Origin: Brevibacillus choshinensis
GTDB lineage: Bacteria > Bacillota > Bacilli > Brevibacillales > Brevibacillaceae
Assembly: GCF_001420695.1 (NCBI RefSeq)
Contig: NZ_LJJB01000007.1
Coordinates: 1,251,890-1,315,889 of the forward strand
DNA: 64,000 bases
Direction of reading: 5' to 3'
The notes below the pieces were generated by a model. That model was not told where the DNA came from and searched no databases. It worked only from the letters and a program-made list of their open reading frames with translations. The position numbers and the translations under genes were made by a program. Shown here piece by piece: positions 1 to 8,936 of the stretch; the stretch's first letter is position 1; each line of letters starts with the position of its first letter.

Positions 1-380
1 TCCGCACAATGATGAAGGCTAAAATCCACCGTGCAACGGTTACCGAAGCGAATTTGAATTACGTCGGTAGCATTACGATTGATAAAAATCTGATGGATGC
101 GTTGGATATATTGCCAAATGAAAAAGTACAAATCGTCAATAACAACAATGGCGCAAGACTAGAGACGTACGTAATCGAAGGAGCACCAGGAAGTGGAGTT
201 ATTTGCTTGAACGGTGCCGCTGCCCGTCTCGTACAAGAGGGGGACATTGTCATTATCATCGCCTATGCTATGATGACTGACGAAGAAGCACGCACGTACA
301 AACCACGTGTTGCCATCATGGACGAAAAGAATCAAATCAAAGAATTGCTCGGAGAAGAAATCCACGCGACCATCCTCTAA
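1..380 (+). CDS. panD: Aspartate 1-decarboxylase (5' end cut by the window)
   Basis: Cytoplasmic pyruvoyl enzyme that decarboxylates L-aspartate to beta-alanine for pantothenate and CoA synthesis. The reading frame is open from base 2 and encodes (F)[13 protein letters not shown], so the true start lies a few bases upstream of the window; the ATG at 9 is internal by comparison with 127-residue Bacillus PanD. The self-cleavage Gly-Ser pair that makes the pyruvoyl group is seen as YVGS, with the Ser codon at 69-71. The conserved [25 protein letters not shown] and DEEA stretches follow, and the C-terminus is the typical short Thr-Ile-Leu tail. panB and panC would be expected just upstream, outside the window. 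Confidence 0.97.
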   Translation, partial: RTMMKAKIHRATVTEANLNYVGSITIDKNLMDALDILPNEKVQIVNNNNGARLETYVIEGAPGSGVICLNGAAARLVQEGDIVIIIAYAMMTDEEARTYKPRVAIMDEKNQIKELLGEEIHATIL

Positions 381-400
381 GTAGTCTTTGATCTGCATAG

Positions 401-456
401 AGCCACCCACCTTGTGAGACAATGAGAGTACTCACGCCTCATAGGGGGTGGCTTTT
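401..456 (+). terminator. Hairpin after panD, overlapping the next ribosome site
   Basis: AGCCACCC at 401-408 pairs with GGGTGGCT at 446-453, followed by TTTT. A nested GTGAG/CTCAC pair (414-418, 431-435) fits inside. It resembles a terminator, but its right arm also contains the GGGGGTGG ribosome site of the TPR gene starting at 459, so it could attenuate or mask translation instead. Confidence 0.5.
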
Positions 457-458
457 GC

Positions 459-1931
459 GTGAAAATAGAAGACTGGTTCCAAACGCTGCGATCAAAAGCG
501 GAAACGATCGAAGAGAAATGGTCGGATGCATCTGAGCAGGAAAGGCTGCAGTTTGCCGATCAATTGTTTTATTTGCGTCAAGTAAGCGATACCGTCGTCG
601 ACTTGTGGCTGCAGTTTGAGGAGCGCTTGTCCAATGCCATTCGGAAGATCAAGCAAATGGAAGGACAGCTACCTGCCGAGGACAACCATACACAAGTAGC
701 TGTGGCCAACGAAGCATCCAATAAGAATACGCTGAAAAAAGAGCCCGGTTCAGCTATGCAAAAAAGCGGGAATGAAAGCGTGAGTCCGTCAAAAGATACC
801 AATCCGTACGAGCCCATGTTTCGACGTGGAGAAGGCTTTTATCATCTGCGCATGTTTCAGGATGCAAAAAAGTGCTTTGAGGAATTGATCCAGCTATCTC
901 CTGATTGGGAGAGTGGCAGATTGTACTATGCCTACAGCCTGTTATTTTGCGAGGAGCAGGAGCATGCTTTTCGTGAGTTCCGCTTACTGAGTAGGTCAGC
1001 CAGTTCACCTACTGTGGTATCGAGCAGTTTCAATGCGATGGGCTGCATTCTTGCTGAAGAAAAGCATTGGCTGGAAGCCGTACAAGCTTTTAAATCATCC
1101 CTCGAAGTGAAGTCCGAACAAGAAGAAGCTCGCTATAATCTGGCGCTCTGCTACCTCAAGGACGGGGATGCCCAAGAAGCAATGGATGAGATCGAGAAGT
1201 ACTTGCAAAAGGACGAAGACGATTGGGAAGCGCAAATGCTTTGGTTGCGTGCAGCTCAACTGCTTCAAACGATGGATGAATCCACAGAGCTTTCGCCTCC
1301 CGCTTCGTTGCAATTGCCGACTCGCGATCTGGATAACGATACATTGCAGGAAATGGCTTCTTTGTACGAGTCCGTCGGGAATTATCATCGTGCCCAAATT
1401 TGCTATCACTTTTTGACGGAAAGACTGCCAAGAGAAGGTTGGACTTGGCATGGATTAGCCTGGAACACGTGGCTGATCGCAGGGACCAAGCGGGCATTGA
1501 CTTTACTCAAAAAGGCAATTAGTCTCGCACCGCTTCATGACGATTTTACCTTTAGCTACGGCTGGATGCTCCTGTTCGATGGTAAGGTGGACGAAGCGAT
1601 GGGGACATTCCGTCATATGCTCGAGAAAGACAAAGACAATCGGCTGGGGCAGTCCGGGATGATCTCCGCTTATGAAAAGATCGGGGAACTACAGGCTGCG
1701 AAACGTTTGGCCAAAGAGTTCACTGAAGATCAGGAGCCATATGTTCGCTCACTCGGATATTTTCATCTGGGACGGTTGGCAGTGGTCGAAGAGAACTGGC
1801 GAATAGCGGAACAGTATTTTCAAAGGACACTCCCGCATGCCAATCAGTTTCGGGAAGTACCGATTTATATGCAGCTATGCGCGAGCAAATTAGGAGAGCG
1901 AGTTTCCATTACAGAACTGCTCCAGCCATAA
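459..1931 (+). CDS. Tetratricopeptide-repeat protein
   Basis: Soluble 490-residue protein with no signal peptide or membrane segment. Residues about 120-260 and 300-480 show repeated helix pairs with TPR features, such as AMGCILAEEKHWLEAVQAF, ARYNLALCYLKDGDAQEAM and YFHLGRLAVVEENWRIAEQYF. The N-terminal 110 residues are a charged helical region. It starts at a GTG (459) with GGGGGTGG 8 bases upstream. It lies between panD and dinG, apparently without a promoter of its own. TPR arrays bind other proteins; the partner is unknown and no enzymatic motif is seen. Confidence 0.75.
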   Translation: MKIEDWFQTLRSKAETIEEKWSDASEQERLQFADQLFYLRQVSDTVVDLWLQFEERLSNAIRKIKQMEGQLPAEDNHTQVAVANEASNKNTLKKEPGSAMQKSGNESVSPSKDTNPYEPMFRRGEGFYHLRMFQDAKKCFEELIQLSPDWESGRLYYAYSLLFCEEQEHAFREFRLLSRSASSPTVVSSSFNAMGCILAEEKHWLEAVQAFKSSLEVKSEQEEARYNLALCYLKDGDAQEAMDEIEKYLQKDEDDWEAQMLWLRAAQLLQTMDESTELSPPASLQLPTRDLDNDTLQEMASLYESVGNYHRAQICYHFLTERLPREGWTWHGLAWNTWLIAGTKRALTLLKKAISLAPLHDDFTFSYGWMLLFDGKVDEAMGTFRHMLEKDKDNRLGQSGMISAYEKIGELQAAKRLAKEFTEDQEPYVRSLGYFHLGRLAVVEENWRIAEQYFQRTLPHANQFREVPIYMQLCASKLGERVSITELLQP

Positions 1932-2025
1932 CTGTGCAAAAAAGCAGGAAAAACCCCCGCCGTTGCCGAAGAATGAGGAGGGGAGCGGATGCAAGGATCC
2001 GCCCAGGTTACGAGGTGACAAACGT

Positions 2026-4929
2026 TTGAATCGATTATTAGTTGTAGACTTTGAAACAACGGGAAGCCATCCGCGCCAAGGGGACAGCATCATTCAGATC
2101 GGAGCGGTAGCGATCGATGATGGGCAAGTGACAGATAGCTTCTCCACTTTGGTGAATCCCGGACAGCCTATCCCGCCTTTTATTACGCAATTAACGGGGA
2201 TTACGGAGGAAATGGTAGCAGACGCTCCGTCCCTCGAAGAAGTCTTTCCACGGTTACTCCGAATGCTGGATGGACGGGCCTTTGTCGCCCATAATGCAAG
2301 TTTTGATCTCCAATTTTTGCAAGAAGCCCTGCTGAGTCAGGGCTATTATGCATTTGATGGCTACGTACTGGATACGGTGGAGCTATCGCGAGTATTGATG
2401 CCTACGCAAAATAGCTATCGTCTCGGTGAATTGGCGTCAGAATTGGACATCGAGCACGAAAACCCCCATCAGGCAGACAGTGACGCGATGGCAACCGCCC
2501 AGCTGTTTCTGCATCTGATGGACATTTTGGAAAATATGCCATTAGTGACAATTCAGCGGTTACAAATGCTGGTCTCTTCCTTTCGTTCGGATATCGACGC
2601 GCTTCTGAGATATGTGGAAATGGAAAAGATGGCGACGATCCCTCAACTAGATGCAGAAACTAGCCCGAACGAACCTTCAGGGATGTGGGATATTTATCGG
2701 CAATTGGCTCTGCGCAAGCGGGAGGAAAAACTGACTGCTTCCTTCCAGCGTCCCGAGCACGAAGAAGTGCCGGAGATACCTTTTGCAGAGATGTTAGAAG
2801 GTGTCATTGGCGAGCAGGGAACCATGCCCGTACATGTGCCAGGCTATCAGCGTAGAAACGCTCAAGAAGCCATGATGCACGCTGTATTCGAGTCGATGGA
2901 GGATGGCTCTCATCTCCTCATAGAAGCGGGAACTGGAACGGGCAAGTCGCTAGGCTATCTGCTACCGGGTATCATTTGGGCCAAGCAGAATCAACAGCAA
3001 CTGGTGGTCAGTACGAATACCATCCAACTTCAAGAACAGTTGTTTACTAAAGAAATCTTGACCTTGCAGCAGACTCTCCCTTTCGAATTTACAGCCTCGA
3101 CGTTAAAGGGAAGAGGGAATTACTTGTGTCTGCGTAAATTCGAGCAGGCATTGGAGGAACCAGTCGAAGGTAGCAGTCAGGAAATGCGTCTGGTCAAAGG
3201 ACAAATGCTGACCTGGCTGACTCAGACGCAGACAGGTGATGTGGAAGAACTGAGCATGCCTCCGACTGGACAGATGTTTTGGCAGCAGGTCAAAAGCGAT
3301 ACCGGTTCTTGCTTGAACAGAGCTTGTCCATGGTTTAGTCGATGCTACTACTTTCAGGCAAAGGATCGTGCAAAAGACGCAGATGTTCTGATCGTCAACC
3401 ATGCGTTACTGATCAGTGACTTGAAAGCAGAAAACAGGATCCTCCCTCCCTATGAAGTAGCGATTATCGATGAGGCACATCATCTGGAAGACGCTGCGAC
3501 TCAGCATATGGGCAAGCAATTTACCACGACACAGCTGCTCTTTTTGTTCGATCGAGCTTCTGTGGAAGAAGGTGGCGTATTGTCCCGCTTAGCGGAAGAA
3601 TGGGAGAGCTGGCTAGGAGCGCCGCAGCCTTTTGTTTCGGAGCAGTTGGCAGAGCTCAGGCAGTTGTCTTCCCAATTACGAGACAAGGCGCAGCATTGGA
3701 CACAGCTCTTGTACGCATGGGCATCGGATCGGGCAGAAGAAACGACTGATGCAGGACGAGAAACGGTCCGCTATCGTATGGAATCCTTTTCTGGCAAACA
3801 CGAGAGGATTAAAAAATCGACGAGCAAGCTCATCGAGAGCATGACGGCTTTTGCTGAAGTTCTGGAGCGGCTTGTTCAGGGTATTCCGAGCGAAGAAAAA
3901 CCGCCATTTGCGTTAAGAAGCTTGCGAACGGACCTCTTGGGGTTATTGAATGAGTGGCAAAAAGTCGTGGAGCTGTTGCATTTCTTTCTGCTGGAGCAAG
4001 ATCCAGGGTACGTGTACTGGATGGAAGTAGAGTCTCGGACAGCACGTAAGCAGGTGCATCTCTGGGCAGCGCTGTTGAAAGTGTCCGATTCCTTGTCAGA
4101 ACCGCTGTTTGCCCAAAAGCAGAGTCTGATTCTCACGTCGGCGACATTGACGGTGAAGAACAGCTTTTCGTACGTGATGAGCCGTTTCGGTCTAGATCAG
4201 TTGCCGGAGTCGCGTGTCCGTACGCTATCGCTACCTTCTCCTTTCGCATACGATCAACAGGGGTTGCTGCTTATACCGGCAGATTTTCCGGCACCGGCCA
4301 AGGAAAACGATCAAACGTATCTGGACGCTGTGGTGCAGGGCTGTATAGATGTCGTGAAAGCTTCGAAAGGCAGGACAATGATTTTGTTCACCTCACACTC
4401 TATGCTGCGCCTCGTGTATTACGCGATGAAGGAACGGTTCGCGAATGCTGAAGAATCGTATACGCTTTTGGGACACGGCATCGACAGCAACAACCGAAGC
4501 AAGCTGGTAGGTTTATTTCAAACCGTCGAGAAAAGCGTGCTACTTGGAACGAGCAGCTTCTGGGAAGGAGTGGATATCCCAGGGGAAGCCTTGAGCGCTC
4601 TGGTGATTGTCAGGCTGCCATTTACTCCTCCGAATCATCCGGTCTACCAGGGGCGTGCGGAATTGCTAAAGACTGAAGGGAAAAATGCTTTCATGTCGAT
4701 GGCTCTGCCACAGGCTGTCATCATGTTCAAGCAAGGTGTAGGGAGATTGATTCGCCATCATCTGGATCGCGGCGTCGTCATTGTTTTGGATACGCGAGTG
4801 GTGGAAGCCAGATACGGTCGCTCCTTCTTGCAATCCTTACCGCCATACCAGGTAGAGAGTGGTCCGTGGCCAACGCTGCGCGAGAGAATTGCGACTTTCC
4901 TCGGTCTGCCCTCCCTGCTTGACTCATAA
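2026..4929 (+). CDS. dinG: DinG-family helicase with N-terminal 3'-5' exonuclease domain
   Basis: Superfamily 2 XPD/DinG-type DNA helicase, acting in repair and R-loop or structure removal. A DEDDh exonuclease domain comes first (VVDFETTG near residue 6, VAHNASFD, HQADSDA), followed by the helicase: Walker A AGTGTGKS at 301-308, DEAH box at 482-485, and C-terminal motifs (LTSATL, GTSSFWEGVD, QGVGRLIR). Four cysteines with spacing C-x60-C-x4-C-x5-C lie between the Walker A and DEAH motifs, matching the iron-sulfur ligand arrangement of E. coli DinG. The start is taken as TTG 2026 because GAGGTGA sits 7 bases upstream; an earlier TTG at 1963 has no good site. Length is 967 residues, close to Bacillus DinG. 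Confidence 0.93.
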   Translation: MNRLLVVDFETTGSHPRQGDSIIQIGAVAIDDGQVTDSFSTLVNPGQPIPPFITQLTGITEEMVADAPSLEEVFPRLLRMLDGRAFVAHNASFDLQFLQEALLSQGYYAFDGYVLDTVELSRVLMPTQNSYRLGELASELDIEHENPHQADSDAMATAQLFLHLMDILENMPLVTIQRLQMLVSSFRSDIDALLRYVEMEKMATIPQLDAETSPNEPSGMWDIYRQLALRKREEKLTASFQRPEHEEVPEIPFAEMLEGVIGEQGTMPVHVPGYQRRNAQEAMMHAVFESMEDGSHLLIEAGTGTGKSLGYLLPGIIWAKQNQQQLVVSTNTIQLQEQLFTKEILTLQQTLPFEFTASTLKGRGNYLCLRKFEQALEEPVEGSSQEMRLVKGQMLTWLTQTQTGDVEELSMPPTGQMFWQQVKSDTGSCLNRACPWFSRCYYFQAKDRAKDADVLIVNHALLISDLKAENRILPPYEVAIIDEAHHLEDAATQHMGKQFTTTQLLFLFDRASVEEGGVLSRLAEEWESWLGAPQPFVSEQLAELRQLSSQLRDKAQHWTQLLYAWASDRAEETTDAGRETVRYRMESFSGKHERIKKSTSKLIESMTAFAEVLERLVQGIPSEEKPPFALRSLRTDLLGLLNEWQKVVELLHFFLLEQDPGYVYWMEVESRTARKQVHLWAALLKVSDSLSEPLFAQKQSLILTSATLTVKNSFSYVMSRFGLDQLPESRVRTLSLPSPFAYDQQGLLLIPADFPAPAKENDQTYLDAVVQGCIDVVKASKGRTMILFTSHSMLRLVYYAMKERFANAEESYTLLGHGIDSNNRSKLVGLFQTVEKSVLLGTSSFWEGVDIPGEALSALVIVRLPFTPPNHPVYQGRAELLKTEGKNAFMSMALPQAVIMFKQGVGRLIRHHLDRGVVIVLDTRVVEARYGRSFLQSLPPYQVESGPWPTLRERIATFLGLPSLLDS

Positions 4930-4970
4930 AATGAAGCAATAGTCTCCCAGGGATTTAGGTGATAAAATAG

Positions 4971-5867
4971 ATGGGATGGAAAACAAAATGGCGCTGGTTA
5001 CTGCTGGGGTTTTGCGCGGCGTTCTTCTTGGCATACTCACTCGATAGCAGGTCGCAGAGTGCTGTGAAGGTGGAAGATCCGTATGCCAGTGAGAATGAGC
5101 AAGACTTCCTCGGTCTTGTCATTACCTATTTTGCACTTCCTCATGGCGAAAGCACGCTCATCCGATTGCCCGGTGGCAAGACGATGCTGATCGATACGGG
5201 AAGTGCAGAGGATTGGCCTGTTTTGTTTGAACGATTGTCAGAGCGAAAATTGACGAGGTTGGATTACGTAGTCATTACGAACGATCAACCGGAGTATGTG
5301 GGTGGCTATCCGCAGCTTACAGAGCAGTTTTTGATTGACACCGTGATTCTCCCCAAACTAACCCTGCAAACGATCACCAAAGCTCTTCCCATGCATCCTC
5401 CCCAAAAGCGGATGGCACTCATTAATCAGTCTGAACTGAAGCTGGGAGACGTAGTGAGCATGCAGGTGTTGCTACCGGAGGAGCCGCTGTTTTTATCTCC
5501 TCAAAATAATTCGCTGGTTTTTCGCTTGCAGCATGGTCATTTGCGTTTTTTGTTTACCAGTGGAATCAATGAGAAAGCGGAAGAACGGTTGCTGGAACGT
5601 CATGCAGATCAGTTAAAAGCCGAGGTGCTGCAGGTCGGGGACCAGGGAAGCAATCAAGGTTCTTCCCAGCCTTTTCTCACTCAGGTAGACCCACAGGTGG
5701 CCATTATCCAAACGGGTAAGCTCCGTGACGATATGAAAGAAAGCCATTCCGAAGTACTGGAACGATTGGGCGAATCATGGGCAGAGACGTACATGACCAG
5801 TCACGATGGGAGCATCACGATCTTGTCGAATGGAAAGGACTACCGGATACTGAAGCAAAAGAAATAA
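4971..5867 (+). CDS. ComEC-like metallo-beta-lactamase fold protein lacking metal ligands
   Basis: 298 residues: one N-terminal hydrophobic segment (about 8-22, probably an anchor or uncleaved signal), then a fold matching the hydrolase domain of ComEC-type proteins. Landmarks are GESTLIRLPGGKTMLIDTG, LDYVVIT, LKAEVLQVG and SEVLERLGESW. The metal motifs are gone: the usual HxHxDH position reads NDQPEY, the GHHGS position reads GDQGS, and the GD ligand position reads SG. It is probably catalytically dead and may be a binding or structural protein outside the membrane. It starts at ATG 4971 with AGGTGAT upstream and ends 16 bases before rex. Confidence 0.7.
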   Translation: MGWKTKWRWLLLGFCAAFFLAYSLDSRSQSAVKVEDPYASENEQDFLGLVITYFALPHGESTLIRLPGGKTMLIDTGSAEDWPVLFERLSERKLTRLDYVVITNDQPEYVGGYPQLTEQFLIDTVILPKLTLQTITKALPMHPPQKRMALINQSELKLGDVVSMQVLLPEEPLFLSPQNNSLVFRLQHGHLRFLFTSGINEKAEERLLERHADQLKAEVLQVGDQGSNQGSSQPFLTQVDPQVAIIQTGKLRDDMKESHSEVLERLGESWAETYMTSHDGSITILSNGKDYRILKQKK

Positions 5868-5883
5868 AGAGGGGAGACCGAAC

Positions 5884-6507
5884 GTGGCCAAACACGAAAA
5901 GATTTCGGAAGCGGTCGTCCGCCGTTTGCCGATTTATCTACGCTACCTCAGTTATTTGCAACAAGTGGGGGTGGCAACTGTCTCCTCCCAACAAATGGGC
6001 AAGAATCTGGACGTCAACCCAGCGCAAATCCGAAAAGATCTCGCCACGTTCGGGGATTTTGGCAAAAAAGGGATTGGCTATGATGTCAATTACCTGGTGG
6101 AAAAAATTCGCCAGATCCTCAAACTGACCGATGAAATTCGGGTTGCATTGGTTGGGGCAGGACACTTGGGCCATGCGATCAGTAATTACAACGCTTATTT
6201 GAAGGATAACATGCGGATTGCAGCTATTTTTGACTGTGATCCCGATAAGCTGGGAAAACATGTGGCAGGTATTCCGATTCAGCCTTTGGAAGAGCTGGCT
6301 CAGACAATCGCTGATCAGCAGATCAAGTTGGCGATTATCACGGTTCCTGCACCAGCAGCGCAATCCGTATGTGATCAATTGACTGAAGCGGGAATAAAAG
6401 GGATTTTGAACTTTGCGCCAACCACCATTCGTGCTGGCAAAGATGTGCGAATCCACTATGCGGATGTGACATCCAATCTGCAAAGCTTGGCTTATTACTT
6501 AACGTAA
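5884..6507 (+). CDS. rex: Redox-sensing transcriptional repressor Rex
   Basis: Homodimeric repressor that reads the NADH/NAD+ ratio and controls fermentation and respiration genes. The N-terminal winged helix (residues 1-75) has the conserved VRRLPIYLRYL and RKDLATFGDFGKKGIGY segments. The C-terminal Rossmann domain has the dinucleotide motif GAGHLG at 91-96. Length 207 residues, normal for the family. It uses a GTG start at 5884 with GAGGGGAGA upstream. It sits 16 bases after the MBL-fold gene and 16 before mtaD, so co-transcription is likely. Confidence 0.96.
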   Translation: MAKHEKISEAVVRRLPIYLRYLSYLQQVGVATVSSQQMGKNLDVNPAQIRKDLATFGDFGKKGIGYDVNYLVEKIRQILKLTDEIRVALVGAGHLGHAISNYNAYLKDNMRIAAIFDCDPDKLGKHVAGIPIQPLEELAQTIADQQIKLAIITVPAPAAQSVCDQLTEAGIKGILNFAPTTIRAGKDVRIHYADVTSNLQSLAYYLT

Positions 6508-6523
6508 AGAACGGAGTGTATTC

Positions 6524-7828
6524 ATGAAGAAAACGATCCTGATCCACGCAACTGTTATTACCGTAAACGATAGCAACGAAGTCATCCACGATGGCGCCGT
6601 AGCTTTTGAAGGCGACACGATTACGTATGTAGGACCTACACCTGAAGATCTCTCTGAAGCTGGCTACGACGAAGTAATCGATCAGAAAGGGGATTACATC
6701 CTGCCTGGTTTGATCAATACACACGGTCATGCAGGGATGTCCCTCTTGCGTGGATATGCGGATGACTTGCCATTGCAGCAATGGCTGGAAGATAAAATGT
6801 GGCCGTTGGAAGCTCAATTTACGGGCAATCACGTGAAATGGGGCACACAGCTTTCCTTAATCGAGATGATTCGTACTGGTACGACTACGTTCGTAGATAT
6901 GTACGACCACATGGATGAAGTGGCAAAAGCGGTCGATGCAGCTGGCATGCGTGCACGTCTATGCCGTGGGATGATCGGCCTGTGCTCGGAAGAAGAGCGC
7001 CAAGTAAAATTAAAAGATGCGACCGCATTTGCGAAGGAATGGCACAATCAAGCCGACGGTCGTATCACTGTCATGATGGCTCCTCATGCGCCATACACAT
7101 GCGATCCGCAGTTCATTACTCAGATCATCGAAAAAGCGGACGAGCTGTCGCTGCCACTGCACATCCACATGTCAGAGACTGCATGGGAAGTGGGACAAAA
7201 CGAACGGGATTACGGTCTGCGTCCAGTAGCTCACCTAGAAAAATTAGGAATGTTTGCGCGCCCGACGCTCGTCGCTCATGCCGTACATCTGACGGATGAA
7301 GAGATTGACATTTTGGCAAAATACCAAGTGAAAGTTTCCCATAACGTGGTGAGTAACCTGAAACTGGCGAGCGGTGTCGCACCAGTGCCGAAAATGCTGG
7401 CAAAAGGTGTGAGCGTCTCGCTTGGTACAGACAGCTCTGCAAGCAACAACAACCTAAACTTGTTTGAAGAGTTGAAGCTAGCAGCGATCCTTCATAAAGG
7501 GGTTAACAACGACCCTGTGGCTGTACCTGCTGAGGAAGCATTGCGTATGGCGACTCGCTATGGTGCAGAAGGTGTGTTCCAGGCTGATAGTCTGGGTACG
7601 ATTGAAGTAGGGAAAAAGGCTGACCTTGTAGTACTGGACAGTCATCAAGCGCATTTCCATCCGGCGCATGAGCCAATCTCACACGTTGTCTACGCTGCTA
7701 ATGGTCGTGATGTGAAAGATACGATCGTAGCGGGTAAGTATTTGATGCGCAATCATCAGTTGTTGACCCTGGATGAAGAGCGTGCGATTTTTGAAGCCAA
7801 CCGCATCTTCCAGACCTTACAACGATAA
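6524..7828 (+). CDS. mtaD: 5-methylthioadenosine/S-adenosylhomocysteine deaminase
   Basis: Cytoplasmic amidohydrolase converting MTA and SAH to their inosine analogues in the methyl-cycle salvage network. The 434 residues form a TIM-barrel metal hydrolase: metal-binding HGH at residues 67-69 (LINTHGHAGMSLLRG), HIHMSE and LVAHAVHL further on, and the terminal metal Asp in LGTDSSASNNNLN. ATG 6524 with GGAGTG upstream. It follows rex closely and ends before a long non-coding gap. Family members vary in substrate (guanine, SAH, MTA, adenosine), so the exact substrate is inferred from the overall pattern. Confidence 0.88.
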   Translation: MKKTILIHATVITVNDSNEVIHDGAVAFEGDTITYVGPTPEDLSEAGYDEVIDQKGDYILPGLINTHGHAGMSLLRGYADDLPLQQWLEDKMWPLEAQFTGNHVKWGTQLSLIEMIRTGTTTFVDMYDHMDEVAKAVDAAGMRARLCRGMIGLCSEEERQVKLKDATAFAKEWHNQADGRITVMMAPHAPYTCDPQFITQIIEKADELSLPLHIHMSETAWEVGQNERDYGLRPVAHLEKLGMFARPTLVAHAVHLTDEEIDILAKYQVKVSHNVVSNLKLASGVAPVPKMLAKGVSVSLGTDSSASNNNLNLFEELKLAAILHKGVNNDPVAVPAEEALRMATRYGAEGVFQADSLGTIEVGKKADLVVLDSHQAHFHPAHEPISHVVYAANGRDVKDTIVAGKYLMRNHQLLTLDEERAIFEANRIFQTLQR

Positions 7829-7832
7829 AAGG

Positions 7833-7855
7833 CTCCTGTCAGGTGTGGACAGGAG
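7833..7855 (+). terminator. Hairpin after mtaD
   Basis: CTCCTGTC at 7833-7840 pairs with GACAGGAG at 7848-7855 across a 7-base loop, just after the mtaD stop. No T run follows, so it may be a weak or factor-assisted terminator or a 3'-stabilising stem. Confidence 0.4.
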
Positions 7856-7914
7856 TAAAGAGATGTTTAGGTGTAGGTAGGGGAAATTGGATACAACAAC
7901 ATCAGCATGCCGTG

Positions 7915-7959
7915 TTCATTTTCGCCACAACTCGGTCAGGGGATGATGGCGAAAATGAA
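7915..7959. repeat. 12-bp perfect inverted repeat in the mtaD downstream gap
   Basis: TTCATTTTCGCC (7915-7926) and GGCGAAAATGAA (7948-7959) are exact reverse complements with a 21-base loop. It lies in the 383-base stretch between mtaD and the gene at 8212. That stretch also holds the mtaD hairpin and a TAGTATGA/TCATGCTA stem near 8105-8130, but no convincing gene. Role unknown: operator or structured RNA. Confidence 0.45.
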
Positions 7960-8211
7960 GATTGGGTGTGTGTGACGAGTTACGCAGTGGTGAAGACAAG
8001 GCTGCCCAGGAGACGCGGTATTCCTGTAACAAAAACCCTAGTACGTCAGGAGATGTCGTTTGCCCAGAGCTCTTCACGCGCTCACCTCCTCGGGGTGTAC
8101 ATGTAGTATGACCGATGAGACTCATGCTATGATTAGCAACATTTCCGTCCTGTTCTAAAACCTTCCCGTATAGCATAGGCTTAGACAAAAACGGGACAGG
8201 GGGGTGTGGAC

Positions 8212-8907
8212 ATGTATGTCCGGCCCAAACTGCTTTGGTGGCTCGTACCCATCTTTCTGAGTCTCTTCTTCGTAGGCATCGCTTTAGGGACAATCGGAAA
8301 CCAGAGCGACATGAAAGGTGGACGAGTCATGGAGCAGGGAGCAGGAGCAGGATATGACTCAGTGACGCTGTCTATGCTTTTGGATCAACTGACGAGAGAG
8401 GAAGAGCGAACGTTTGTTGTGTACATGCAAGATCAAGCCTTGAATGGCCGATATCAGCACGATAGCTTTGAGCTATCCGGTGAGATTGCTGGGCATACGC
8501 TAGAAATTTCCCGTAACGCCGAACAGAAAGTAAACGTAGTAATAGATGGGCAGACTCAGGAGCATACCTCGTTGCCTTACGCTCTCTACACCCCGCATGA
8601 ACATGCGGCATTGATTAAAAGTGTCCTGCAGTCCGTGACTCCTCAGTCTGTACAAGACCCGAGCGGTCAAGGCTGGAGGGGATTTCGACTGTCTATGCCG
8701 GCACGAGAAGTGACTTCCCTGCTCACACTTTGGTTAGGGCCTTCTTTTCCGATAGACGAGATCACACCAGAACTGGCAAAAGGGATTGAAGTCACCTATC
8801 AGCTGTGGTACGAGCCTGCCTCAGGGAGTATTCGGCAAATGGATATTGAGTTGCAAATGAAGACGAGTGCAGGTGAGAAACGCGATGAACTCCGATTCCG
8901 CCTGTGA
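8212..8907 (+). CDS. Membrane-anchored protein of unknown function
   Basis: About 231 residues with one N-terminal membrane segment (LLWWLVPIFLSLFFVGIALG) and a soluble, probably extracytoplasmic remainder rich in short beta-like stretches. ATG 8212 is preferred, as AGGGGGG ends about 6 bases upstream; GTG 8206 is too close to it. It lies 29 bases before the ypmB-like gene and is probably in the same operon. I do not recognise the family. Its place beside the YpmB-like protein suggests a shared cell-envelope role, which is inference. Confidence 0.6.
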   Translation: MYVRPKLLWWLVPIFLSLFFVGIALGTIGNQSDMKGGRVMEQGAGAGYDSVTLSMLLDQLTREEERTFVVYMQDQALNGRYQHDSFELSGEIAGHTLEISRNAEQKVNVVIDGQTQEHTSLPYALYTPHEHAALIKSVLQSVTPQSVQDPSGQGWRGFRLSMPAREVTSLLTLWLGPSFPIDEITPELAKGIEVTYQLWYEPASGSIRQMDIELQMKTSAGEKRDELRFRL

Positions 8908-8936
8908 CGTCATGAGGAAAAAGGAGTTATTAGACT

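Noticed and set aside
7843-8106. 87-residue open frame between mtaD and the 8212 gene
   Set aside because: No ribosome site, odd composition, and it crosses the inverted repeat; more likely chance.
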